A DNA stretch of 64,000 nucleotides from Nocardia aurantiaca. Lineage in GTDB: Bacteria > Actinomycetota > Actinomycetes > Mycobacteriales > Mycobacteriaceae. Made by a program: the position numbers and the translations under genes. The stretch covers positions 124,001 to 188,000 of the forward strand of contig NZ_WMBB01000010.1 in assembly GCF_009708175.1 (NCBI RefSeq). The letters run 5' to 3'. Below are positions 25,556 through 34,500 of the stretch, one piece after another (within the stretch, counting starts at the first letter, position 1; each line of letters starts with the position of its first letter). The notes beneath the pieces are model-generated. The model worked only from the letters and a program-made list of their open reading frames with translations. It was not told the origin of the DNA and did no database searches.

Positions 25556-25744
25556 ATGCTGTGGGACATTTGGTTTTTACTTCTGATCAGCGCGTTCGGG
25601 ACGGCGCTTTCGGCGGTCGCGCGGTGGGGTTTCACCGATGCGCGCACCGCCTCGATGGGCGACTCGTCGCTGGTCGCGGGTGGATTCGCCCGCGTACCGC
25701 TACACAACCGCCACCGTGTCCGCGGCTGGCATCGCGCACGGTAG
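25556..25744 (+). CDS. Small hypothetical membrane protein
   Basis: A 62-residue frame starting MLWDIWFLLLISAFGTALSA, giving one probable TM helix (residues 4-22), then a basic tail. GAGGAG lies 9 nt before the ATG. It is divergent from the XRE regulator and may share its operator. I do not recognise the family; the Arg-rich last 20 residues could be out-of-frame noise. Confidence 0.5.
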   Translation: MLWDIWFLLLISAFGTALSAVARWGFTDARTASMGDSSLVAGGFARVPLHNRHRVRGWHRAR

Positions 25745-25780
25745 CGATATGTCCACTTCCCGTTCGACGATTCGGAGTCG

Positions 25781-26011
25781 ATGATGACCAACCCCTATAT
25801 CGCGCCCGCCGATCCGCCCGCGCCCGACCAGTCGGCATCGCTGCGCGATCATCCGGCCTGGCACGCACAGCCCTCACGCCACGCGGTGTTCTCCGATCGG
25901 GAGATCGAAGCCCTCTTGCGCGCCCATGGTGAGGCGTGCGCCGAGGCCGGATGCGCGCTGCGACGGCACCTCGTGCGACTGCGCGACGAGCGAGAGGCGC
26001 GGCGATCATGA
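25781..26011 (+). CDS. Small hypothetical protein
   Basis: A 76-residue protein: a Pro/Asp-rich N-terminus (NPYIAPADPPAPDQSAS), then a helical acidic/basic part (FSDREIEALLRAHGEACAEAGC, then RRHLVRLRDEREARR). Two adjacent ATGs at 25781 and 25784 are possible. Its stop overlaps the next start as ATGA, so the two are cotranslated, which supports both being real. No family recognised. Confidence 0.6.
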   Translation: MMTNPYIAPADPPAPDQSASLRDHPAWHAQPSRHAVFSDREIEALLRAHGEACAEAGCALRRHLVRLRDEREARRS

Positions 26012-26241
26012 TCCGGCTGCCCGACTGGGTCGAAGTCGGCGCTCCCGTGCGGTTCCGGATGACCGGCAGAGACGACGTCGAGTGCACCATCAGCGCGATC
26101 ACGCCGGCCGGGCGGGTCACACTCTGCAACGGCGAGTGCTTCGACCCGACCGACCTGATGCCCGGAAGTCACGACGCCACACGGTATTTCGAGAAATTCA
26201 ACCGGCTGTCGGGGATGGTGAAGTCCGTCCGCAAGGCCTGA
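26008..26241 (+). CDS. Small hypothetical protein, cotranslated
   Basis: A 77-residue protein beginning MIRLPDWVEVGAPVRFRMTG, probably a small beta-barrel-like fold, with a CTISAITPAGRVTLCNGE strand pair and two cysteines. The ATG overlaps the preceding stop. It ends 11 bp from the convergent Stealth gene. Function unknown. Confidence 0.6.
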   Translation: MIRLPDWVEVGAPVRFRMTGRDDVECTISAITPAGRVTLCNGECFDPTDLMPGSHDATRYFEKFNRLSGMVKSVRKA

Positions 26242-26252
26242 CGCGAATGTGG

Positions 26253-27728
26253 TCAGGCCGCACCGGATTCGAAGGCCGTCATGGTTCCCGCGGTCGCCTC
26301 CGGCTTCTCCCAGGGAGCCGGTTCCGGGAAATAGGTTTCCAGGAATTCCGAGACCGCGCGCACGCGTTCGGCCTCCGGGACCTCCGGGAAGCTGCCGTCG
26401 TTGAGGCAGAAGAAGTCCACGTTGCGGCGCTTGGCCAGGCCGTCCAGGAGGGCCAAGCCGGTGTACATGGTGGTGTCGACGTAGCGCATCTTGGCCGCCT
26501 CCTGCGGGACCGCGCGGCCGGTGAGCAGGGCGTAGTAGTGGTAGAGAGAATTGGTCACCGAGATGTCGGTGGCGGCGCGGAAGCGACTGGCACGGGTGCG
26601 GGCGAAATCCTCGGCGAAGACCTGCTCCATTTCCAGTAGGACGCTGCGACGCAAGGGAACCGGGGTGTGTTCCAGGTGGCGGGTGATGACGTGGCCGAAG
26701 CGCCGGGCGAGCAGGGCGCGATTCACCCGCGCCGCGTTCTCGAAGCCGCTGCGGCGTTCGTGATCGGCGCCCGGTCCGATGCGCGTGCCGGCCTCGATGA
26801 AACGGCTGATGCCGGCCGGGGTGAAGAACATGGACGGGCGCACCGGGCGCGCGAAGAACATGTCGTCATTGGAGTAGAGGAAATGCTCCGACAGTCCCTC
26901 GATGTGCTGCAATTGGCATTCCACCGCATGGGAATTGAAGACCGGCAGCCCGCTGATATCCGAGAAATGGTCCACCGCGCGGACAATGGTGACCTTGGGG
27001 TCCTCGGCCAGCCAGTCCGGGACCCGGGAGTCGGTGGCGATGAAGACGCGGCGGATCCACGGCGCGTTCTTGTGCACCGAGCGCAGGGCGTAGCGCAGCT
27101 CGTCGATCTGTCGGATGCGGGCGTCCGCGTCGTCGCCCTCACCGACCACCACCTGCGCCATCATTCCCGCGCGGCGAGCGCGGAATTCGGGGTCGGTGCC
27201 GTCCACCCAGGAGAACACGATGTCGATATCGAAGCCGACATCGGTCGAGTGGGGGGTGAACATGCCCGCCAGGGTCGGCCAGCTGGCGTCATAGAGCAGC
27301 ACGGTGGCCGGTTCCACGTCAGCGACGTCGAAGACCATGCGGGTCAGGGCATTCGGGCGCGGGCACTCGACGGTGTCGCCGTGGTACTCCCACAGCTCGA
27401 GCTCCACATGATGGGCCGGGTCCAGGTCACGACCGAGGCGGAAGACATTGTGCGGCTTCTCGTTGCAGGAGAACCCGGCTGTCATGGCGGCCCCCAGCAC
27501 CCGTCTCAGGGCGGCTCTGTGAGCGCTGTCCACGGCCAGCACCAGACGATGGTCGGCATCGCGCACCAGCAGGAAGGGCACCTCCGCGGCGGCCAGTTCG
27601 CCGCGCAGGTACCGCAGATCGTCGATGACCGCGGCGGATACCATCAGATTCGCCACGGTCGCGGGTCCTATCATCTCCACCGTCTCCACCATCTCCGGCT
27701 GTCCCGGCCCCAGATCCACCATCACCAT
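26253..27728 (-). CDS. Stealth-family capsular polysaccharide phosphotransferase
   Basis: A 491-residue cytosolic hexose-1-phosphate transferase-like protein. Residues 1-160 are an actinobacterial N-terminal region. Stealth CR1 is FDIDIVFSWVDGTDPEF (about 166-182). CR2 contains IDELRYALRSVHKNAPWIRR, and EHFLYSNDDMFFARP carries the DD motif. CR3 lies around ISVTNSLYHYYALL and CR4 is FFCLNDGSF near the C-terminus. The family adds sugar phosphates to capsules or, as in GlcNAc-1-phosphotransferase, to glycoproteins. It stands alone. Start ATG 27728 has a weak GAGCGGAG upstream; nearby ATG/GTG codons are possible. Confidence 0.88.
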   Translation of the reverse strand: MVMVDLGPGQPEMVETVEMIGPATVANLMVSAAVIDDLRYLRGELAAAEVPFLLVRDADHRLVLAVDSAHRAALRRVLGAAMTAGFSCNEKPHNVFRLGRDLDPAHHVELELWEYHGDTVECPRPNALTRMVFDVADVEPATVLLYDASWPTLAGMFTPHSTDVGFDIDIVFSWVDGTDPEFRARRAGMMAQVVVGEGDDADARIRQIDELRYALRSVHKNAPWIRRVFIATDSRVPDWLAEDPKVTIVRAVDHFSDISGLPVFNSHAVECQLQHIEGLSEHFLYSNDDMFFARPVRPSMFFTPAGISRFIEAGTRIGPGADHERRSGFENAARVNRALLARRFGHVITRHLEHTPVPLRRSVLLEMEQVFAEDFARTRASRFRAATDISVTNSLYHYYALLTGRAVPQEAAKMRYVDTTMYTGLALLDGLAKRRNVDFFCLNDGSFPEVPEAERVRAVSEFLETYFPEPAPWEKPEATAGTMTAFESGAA

Positions 27729-27779
27729 CTCCGCTCTCTTCGCGCTTTCACCTCACATCTGCAGCACCGTGTCGGCACC

Positions 27780-27810
27780 GCCGGGCACCGGGTGGAACCC
27801 GGTGCCCGGC
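27780..27810. repeat. Perfect hairpin upstream of the Stealth gene
   Basis: GCCGGGCACCGGG, a TGGAA loop, then CCCGGTGCCCGGC: a 13-bp perfect stem. It begins 51 bp upstream of the Stealth ATG, where a leader or attenuator would lie. Confidence 0.7.
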
Positions 27811-28248
27811 GCACGCCGTGAAATCTGTTGCGCAGTCAGAAGAACGGAGCGGACAGGGTGGTGCGGGGCGTGTTCGACGGTCCTCGCTGATACGACCGGA
27901 ATCCCATTCGCACTCACCTCACTCGTTCACATGGCGCGCTCCCGCGCCGGTTGGGAAAAGCTGTCGCGTTCGTCGACGCCAGGTTGGGCGGACGATCTTC
28001 ACCGGGCGGTCATCGGCCGGTTACTCGCATGACCTCGATCAGTCGAGGGGCTGTAACGAATGATGCAACCGTTATCGCTTCTCGTCAATCCGTTTCCCCG
28101 CAGGTCCGGAGGTGTTTTCACAGTCGTAACGGACGAACCTCGCGAATCCGGCATGCCGTGTGACCGTCGCGGAGGCCAGCGGGCCAGTGCGGCAACGGCA
28201 TACACTTGCGGGCAGCGCAGTCCAGCCCGCTGCACTGAGGTGACGCGG
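27811..28248. other. Divergent intergenic region, no gene seen
   Basis: About 440 bp between the Stealth hairpin and the PNPOx-like gene. It should contain both promoters. Frames here have no recognisable motifs and I saw no RNA gene. Confidence 0.5.
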
Positions 28249-28764
28249 ATGGTGGCCGAAGCGCGGGAACGTCAGGAGCCCTCGACAGTGACGCAACCGA
28301 ACCACACCGACACGCGACCGGATGACGACCACCCCGAACTGGACGTTCTACCCGAATGGCCATTGGACACCATCGCGGTCCTGGTCACCACCGATCCCGC
28401 CCCGCACGCCATCCCGGTCTCCTGGCCGGTGCGCGCCGGCGATCGGCGAATCCTGCTCAGCCTCAAGTCCGATCGCGGTTCGCTGGCGCGGCTGCGGGAC
28501 CGGCCCGGCATCGCGCTGCTGATCCTGGGCGGCGGCAATGTGGCGCTGTGCGCCCGCGGCACGGCGGCGGTGATCGCCGATCCCATGCCCGGCGCGGATG
28601 ATTACGCGGCGGTGGAATTGACCATCGAGGTGATCGACGACCACCGGCAATCGGCTTTCTCGGTCGCCACGGGAATTCAGCGCACCGTTCTCGACGACAC
28701 CGAACTACGCTATCTGGAGAAACGGGTCGCGACGCTGAAAGCAATGGCAGCCGACCGCAACTGA
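28249..28764 (+). CDS. PNPOx-like split-barrel flavoprotein
   Basis: A 171-residue protein with the pyridoxamine-5'-phosphate-oxidase-like split barrel: TIAVLVTTDPAPHAIPVSWPVRAGDRRILLS, then the helix RLRDRPGIALLILGGGN and VALCARGTAAVIADPMPG. Such proteins bind FMN or F420 and act as oxidoreductases or sequesterers. ATG 28249 has TGAGGTG 6 nt upstream; GTG 28288, preceded by AGGAG, is a good alternative. It runs into terD 17 bp downstream, so cotranscription is likely. Confidence 0.75.
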   Translation: MVAEARERQEPSTVTQPNHTDTRPDDDHPELDVLPEWPLDTIAVLVTTDPAPHAIPVSWPVRAGDRRILLSLKSDRGSLARLRDRPGIALLILGGGNVALCARGTAAVIADPMPGADDYAAVELTIEVIDDHRQSAFSVATGIQRTVLDDTELRYLEKRVATLKAMAADRN

Positions 28765-28781
28765 GTATCGAAGGAGACCGT

Positions 28782-29357
28782 GTGTCTGTCAGCTTGGCCA
28801 AGGGCGGAAACGTTTCGCTGTCCAAACAGGCCCCCAACCTGACCAAGGTCGCGGTGGCGCTGGGCTGGGACGTGCGCACCACCACGGGCGCCGATTACGA
28901 CCTGGACGCCAGCGCCCTGGCCTGTGGATCCAATCAACGAGTGCTCTCGGACGCGCATTTCATCTTCTACAACAACCTGCGCTCCCCGGAAGGCACCATC
29001 GAGCACACCGGTGACAACCTGACCGGCGCGGGCGACGGCGACGACGAGGTGATCAATGTCGACCTGGCCGCCATGCCGCCGACCATCACCAATATCTTCT
29101 TCCCGGTCTCCATCCACGAGGCCGACATCCGCCGCCAGTCCTTCGGCCAGGTTCGCAATGCCTACATCCGCGTCATCGACGCGGTGACCAATTCCGAACT
29201 GGCCCGCTTCGACCTCACCGAGGACGCCTCCACCGAAACCGCCATGGTCTTCGGCGAGCTCTACCGCCACGGCCCCGAGTGGAAGTTCCGCGCCATCGGC
29301 CAGGGCTATGCCTCCGGCCTGGCCGGCATCGCCCGCGACTACGGCGTGAACGTGTGA
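28782..29357 (+). CDS. TerD-family protein
   Basis: A 191-residue TerD/Ter-stress calcium-binding protein. It begins VSLAKGGNVSLSK, with the acidic Ca2+-binding loops DYDLDASA and GDGDDEVINVDL, then INNIFFPVSIHEA-type strands (here TNIFFPVSIHEAD) and FGELYRHGPEWKFRAIGQG. Linked in other bacteria to tellurite and phage/oxidative stress resistance. The GTG at 28782 has AAGGAG 5 nt upstream. Only this one ter-type gene is present. Its stop overlaps the thiamine-binding gene (GTGA). Confidence 0.92.
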   Translation: MSVSLAKGGNVSLSKQAPNLTKVAVALGWDVRTTTGADYDLDASALACGSNQRVLSDAHFIFYNNLRSPEGTIEHTGDNLTGAGDGDDEVINVDLAAMPPTITNIFFPVSIHEADIRRQSFGQVRNAYIRVIDAVTNSELARFDLTEDASTETAMVFGELYRHGPEWKFRAIGQGYASGLAGIARDYGVNV

Positions 29358-29650
29358 TCGCCGCCTTCTCCGTGACACCGCTGGGCGTCGGCGCGGACGT
29401 GGGCCGCGCCGTCGCCGAAGCGGTCCGCATCGTCCGCGCCAGCGGGCTGCCGAACGAGACCAACGCCATGTTCACCACCATCGAGGGTGAATGGGATGAG
29501 GTCATGGCCGTGGTCGAACGAGCCACCGACGCCGTCCTGGCAGTAGCCCCACGCTGCAGCCTCGTCCTCAAGGCCGACATCCGCCCGGGCGTCACCGGCG
29601 CCATGAAAGCCAAGGTCGAAACCGTCGAGCGCTACCTGGCCGAGGGGTAG
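29354..29650 (+). CDS. MTH1187-family thiamine-binding protein
   Basis: A 98-residue single-domain protein of the MTH1187/YkoF-like family: IAAFSVTPLGVGADVGRAVA, ETNAMFTTIEGEWDEVM, and VLKADIRPG near the C-terminus. Family members bind thiamine or its precursor; no transport genes accompany it here. The GTG overlaps the terD stop by 4 bp, showing translational coupling. Confidence 0.85.
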   Translation: MIAAFSVTPLGVGADVGRAVAEAVRIVRASGLPNETNAMFTTIEGEWDEVMAVVERATDAVLAVAPRCSLVLKADIRPGVTGAMKAKVETVERYLAEG

Positions 29651-29787
29651 GCCATAGCGCAGGGCCGAACTATCCGGCAAACGCGCTGGAAGTCGCCAAT
29701 ACTCCGACCACGCTCGACAACCCCTACGGCCGCGCTACCTAGATCGGGTGCCGCCTGAAAAACCCTGAACCGCAGTCGGTTCCGTGG

Positions 29788-30768
29788 TCAGGAGATGCGC
29801 TGGCGGAGCCAGGCGGGGATTTCGTCGCCGGCCCGGGGGTAGGTGGCCAGTTCGCGGCGGCATTCGTCGGGCTCGGGGATGGGGAGCCAGTCGGGGATTT
29901 CCGTGAAGGACAGGGTGAATTGGGCCTTGGCGGAGGTGGAGCGGAGGAGCACCTGGCCGCTGAGCCAGGTGCCGGTCATCTGGTCGTAGCAGACCTCCTT
30001 GAGGCGGTTGAGGAGCATGAGCACCTCCTCGGAGGGCTGCGCCTCCTGCTCCTCGGTCCCGGCGCCGGACAGCTCCAGTTGGATGCCGGCGTGGCCGTCG
30101 TCGCCGACCAGGGAGAACCACAGGACCGCCAGGTTCCAGCCGGCGGGGAGCTCGTCGGTCAGGGCGCTGACCAAGGCGCTCTCCACCATGTCGCGGTCGG
30201 GCGAGCGGGGCGGGGCGGGCGGCTCACCGGACGGCGCCTCCTCGACGGTCTGGATGACCAGGCCGGGATGATGCTCACGCATCACCTCCACCACGGCCGG
30301 CACCGGCACGGGCAGCCGCTCGGCCACGATGAACAGCGGGCGATCCGCATCGCGGCGCACGGTCACGTCGCCGAGAGCCCGAACGCGCTCACGGAATTCG
30401 GCGGGATCGCGCAGCACCACCTCCGCGAACAACTCCGCGCGCCCACCCTTGTGCAGCCGGCCGATGCCCAGCCGCACCCGGTCCACCTCGGCCCACGCCA
30501 CATGCGGGAAGCCGCGGTAGGTGAAGCCCTGATCGGTGACCAGCAGGGTCGGCTGCGGGCGGAGCAGATCGTCCAGCATGGCGTACACCCCGAAACCGAA
30601 CAACGCCATGACGAACGCGGCCAGCACCCGCATCACCAGCTGCGCGCCGCCGTCGAACACCACGAAACCGGGTAGCGCGGTCATTACCAGAAAGAAGACC
30701 AACGCGATGATCGCACCGGTTCTCGGCGGATAGTACTCGGTGATCGATTCACGCCCCGAAGCATGCAC
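29788..30768 (-). CDS. Membrane-anchored PH-like protein with YezG-like C-terminal domain
   Basis: A 326-residue protein with three parts. Two TM helices (residues about 18-38 and 45-66) are followed by a PH-like segment (about 72-180: LLVTDQGFTYRGFPHVAWAE and on). A linker rich in Pro leads to a C-terminal domain (about 190-326) that resembles YezG/DUF600 immunity proteins: ELPAGWNLAVLWFSLVGDDG and the ending PDECRRELATYPRAGDEIPAWLR. YezG proteins neutralise polymorphic toxins. No toxin gene is adjacent. The family reading of the last domain is from memory of its pattern. Confidence 0.6.
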   Translation of the reverse strand: MHASGRESITEYYPPRTGAIIALVFFLVMTALPGFVVFDGGAQLVMRVLAAFVMALFGFGVYAMLDDLLRPQPTLLVTDQGFTYRGFPHVAWAEVDRVRLGIGRLHKGGRAELFAEVVLRDPAEFRERVRALGDVTVRRDADRPLFIVAERLPVPVPAVVEVMREHHPGLVIQTVEEAPSGEPPAPPRSPDRDMVESALVSALTDELPAGWNLAVLWFSLVGDDGHAGIQLELSGAGTEEQEAQPSEEVLMLLNRLKEVCYDQMTGTWLSGQVLLRSTSAKAQFTLSFTEIPDWLPIPEPDECRRELATYPRAGDEIPAWLRQRIS

Positions 30769-30865
30769 CCTTTCGACGGTAGCCGAAACGAGCCGAAGGC
30801 AACACCGCCGTTATCGCCCGGCAGCATTGCCGCATGCCCGATCCGTCCGTGAGGCCGGAATCGGT

Positions 30866-31579
30866 TCAGCCGCACGGCCAGTGGCGATACCAGTCCGCGG
30901 CGGTGAGCGCGCGACGTTCGCCCCGATCGCTTTCGGCGGCGTCCTCCGCGGAGCGAATGGCGGCGGCGAAGGCGAGAGTCGCCTTGCGCAAGCGTTCTTC
31001 GGCGCTATCGGGTCCGCCCAGCTCCACGACACGCAGCGCGTCCGGAATCAGATCCTCGGGTAAACCCGCCTTGATAGCTCGCGAGCGAACCTTCTCCGCC
31101 AGGGCCAGCGCGGGCTGCGCCATGGCAATGCCGTCCAGGCAGGAGCGGCGCGCCTTCTCGGCGGATTTGCGCTCCTCCCAAGCCTTTTCCTGCGCCGCGA
31201 CCTTGTCGGCGACGGCGGCGTCCGGATCGATGCCGTTGTCGATCAGGTGCGGACTGCGATGCACCAGCTTGGCCACCAACGCCGCCGCCACGTCGGCAAC
31301 GGTGAATTCGCCTGCGGCCTCGGCGATCCGGGAGTGGAACAGCACCTGCAGCAGCAGATCGCCCAGCTCCTCCTTGATGGTCTCGGCGTCCTCGGCCTGA
31401 ATCGCGTCGAGCAGCTCGTAGGTCTCCTCCAGCAGGTACGGCCGCAGCGAATCGTGCGTCTGCGTGACCTCCCAACCGCCGAAGGTCCACAGCCGGTCCA
31501 TCACCTCGACCGCGTCACCCAGGGCCTCCGTCATCCGCGCGATATCCGCCGCGGATTCGGCACTCGTCGGACGACTCAT
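30866..31579 (-). CDS. mazG: MazG nucleoside triphosphate pyrophosphohydrolase
   Basis: A 237-residue MazG NTP pyrophosphatase that cleans noncanonical or oxidised NTPs. The all-alpha NTP-PPase motif is intact: LLEETYELLDAI supplies EExxE, and EELGDLLLQVLFHS supplies ExxD. SPHLIDN is the conserved MazG loop. The ATG overlaps the mfd stop as ATGA, as the mfd-mazG order in mycobacteria (Rv1020-Rv1021) predicts. Confidence 0.93.
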   Translation of the reverse strand: MSRPTSAESAADIARMTEALGDAVEVMDRLWTFGGWEVTQTHDSLRPYLLEETYELLDAIQAEDAETIKEELGDLLLQVLFHSRIAEAAGEFTVADVAAALVAKLVHRSPHLIDNGIDPDAAVADKVAAQEKAWEERKSAEKARRSCLDGIAMAQPALALAEKVRSRAIKAGLPEDLIPDALRVVELGGPDSAEERLRKATLAFAAAIRSAEDAAESDRGERRALTAADWYRHWPCG

Positions 31580-34500
31580 CGCGGAGCCAGCACCTCCGCG
31601 GAGACCTTGACATCCACCGCGCCCGGGGCCTTTCCGTCCAGGGCGAGGAGGAGGTCCGCGACGAACTGCAGGACTTGGACGTCCCGGACTCGCGCGGCGC
31701 CGACGCTGTCCTCGACCCGCGGCAGCGGCAGCTGGACGATGCCGGTCGCCGCGCGGTAGGTGGCGTTCGGGTAGAGCCGCTTCAGCCGCAGCTGCTTGGA
31801 ATCCGGGAGTTGCAGCGGAGACACCTTCAAAGTGGTTCCGGTGACGCCGATCTCGGCGATGGCGTACTCGCGGGCCAGCAGGCGCAGCTTGGCCACCGAT
31901 ACCAGGCGGCCCACCTCGATCGGGAGCGGACCATAGCGGTCCACCAGCTCCTCGACCACCGCCGAGAGCGCCGAATCGTCCTGGGCGGCGGCGAGTTTGC
32001 GGTACGCCTCCAGACGCAGGCGATCGGAGGCGATGTAGTCCGGCGGGATGTGGGCGTCCACCGGCAGGTCGATGCGGACCTCCTTGACCTCCTCGTCCAC
32101 CGAGATGGGCCGGCCGTCGGCGGCGGCGCGGTAGGCCTCCACCGCCTCGCCGACCAGGCGCACGTACAGATCGAAGCCGACGCCCGCGACATGGCCGGAC
32201 TGCTCCGCGCCCAGCACATTGCCCGCGCCGCGAATCTCGAGGTCCTTCATGGCGACCGCCATGCCCGCGCCCAGATCCGAGTTCTGCGAGATGGTGGCGA
32301 GCCGGTCGTAGGCGGTCTCGGTGAGGGGCTTCTCCGGCGGGTACAGGAAGTAGGCGTAGCCGCGCTCGCGCGAGCGGCCCACGCGCCCGCGCAGCTGGTG
32401 CAGCTGTGAAAGGCCCAGGGCGTCGGCGCGTTCCACGATCAGGGTATTGGCATTCGAGATGTCCAGGCCGGTCTCGATGATGGTGGTGCAGACCAGCACG
32501 TCGAATTCCCGCTCCCAGAAGCCCTGCACGGTCTTCTCGAGCATGTCCTCGTTCATCTGCCCGTGCGCGACCACCACCCGCGCCTCGGGCACCAGGTCGC
32601 GAATCCGCTTGGCAGCCTTGTCGATCGACGACACCCGGTTGTGCACGTAGAAAACCTGGCCGTCGCGCAGCAACTCACGGCGGATGGCGGCGGCCACCTG
32701 CTTGTCGTTGTAGGCGCCCACGTAGGTGAGCACCGGATGCCGTTCCTCCGGCGGGGTGAGAATGGTCGACATCTCGCGGATACCGGCGAGGGACATCTCC
32801 AGGGTGCGCGGAATCGGCGTCGCGGACATGGTCAGCACGTCCACGTGGGTGCGCAGCGCCTTGATGTGTTCCTTGTGCTCGACGCCGAAGCGCTGTTCCT
32901 CGTCGATCACGACCAGGCCCAGGTCCTTCCATCGCACACCCGTCTGCAGCAGGCGGTGCGTGCCCACCACGATGTCGACGTCCTTGGTGGCCATGCCCTC
33001 CAGGACTTCCCGCGATTCGGCCGGATCGGTGAAACGGGACAGGCCCTTCACCACCACCGGGAAACCGGCCATGCGCTCGGTGAAGGTCTGCAAATGCTGT
33101 TGTGCCAACAGCGTGGTCGGCACCAGCACGGCCACCTGCTTGCCGTCCTGCACCGCCTTGAACGCCGCGCGCACCGCGATCTCGGTCTTGCCGTAGCCGA
33201 CGTCACCGCAGATGACGCGGTCCATCGGGACCGCCTTCTCCATATCGGACTTCACCTCGGCGATGGCCGAGAGCTGGTCGACGGTCTCGGTGAACGCGAA
33301 GGCGTCCTCCATCTCCTGCTGCCACGGCGTGTCCGCGCCGAAGGCATGACCGGGCGCGGCCTGCCGGGCGGCATAGAGCTGCACCAGCTCGGTGGCGATC
33401 TCGCGTACGGCCTTGCGCGCCTTGCGCTTCGTATTGGCCCAGTCGGAACCGCCCAGTTTCGACAGCGATGGCATCTCGCCGCCGACATAGCGCGACAGCT
33501 GATCCAGCGAGTCCATCGGCACGAACAGCCGGTCACCGGGCTGGCCGCGCTTGCTGGGCGCGTATTCGATGACCAGGTACTCGCGGCGAGCACCGCCGAC
33601 GGTCCGCTCGATCATCTCCACGAAGCGCCCGATCCCGTGCTGATCGTGGACCACCATGTCGCCGGCGGTCAGCGCCAGCGGGTCGACCTGATTGCGCCGC
33701 CGGGCGGGCAGCTTCTTGCCCTCGCCGGGCGCGGTCACCCGGTTGCCGGTGAGATCGGATTCCGCGATCACCACCAGCTTGGCATCGTCGAACACGACAC
33801 CGTCGTGCAGCGAACCGCACAGCACGCCGACCAGTCCGCGCACCGGCTCGGCGCCCGCCTCCAGCGCCGCGGCGGGCACCTCGGCATCGGCCAGCCGTTC
33901 CAGAATGCGCTGCGCCGTACCATGTCCGGCCACCACGATGACCGCGCGGCCACCGGTGGCGACATGCGCGCGCAACGACGCGAAGATGGTGGCGACCAGT
34001 TCCTCCGAACCACGCGCCGAGGCGGCCGCCAGCACCGGAAGCGCGATCTCCCGCGGATCGTCGGCGGCCAGCGGGCTCAACGTCCACCAGGGCAGGCCGC
34101 GCCGTTCGGCATCGGCGTGCACCACATCCAGGCCGCGATAGCCGGAGGCAGCCAGATCCAGCCCGTGCGCGCCCAGCGGCGCGGCCCCGCCGAAGGAGGC
34201 GGCCGTCCACGACGCCTCCAGGAACTCCTGTCCGGTGCGCACCAGATCGGCGGCGCGGGTGCGAATTTTCTCCGGATCGCAGAGCAGCACATGGGTTTCC
34301 GCGGGCAGCGCGTCCACCAGCAGCTGTAGCCCACCGGGCTGCAGCACCGGCAGCAGCGCCTCCATGCCCTCCACCGGGACGCCCTGGGAGATCTTCTCCA
34401 GCATCTCCACCAGCGCGGCATCGGCCGGATTCTCGGCGGCGATCCGGGCGGCGCGCTCGCGCAGGGCGGTGGTCAGCAGCAGTTCCCGGCAGGGCGGCGC

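Noticed and set aside
32563..34329. 588-codon plus-strand frame opposite mfd
   Set aside because: Shadow of Mfd, whose helicase motifs are intact.
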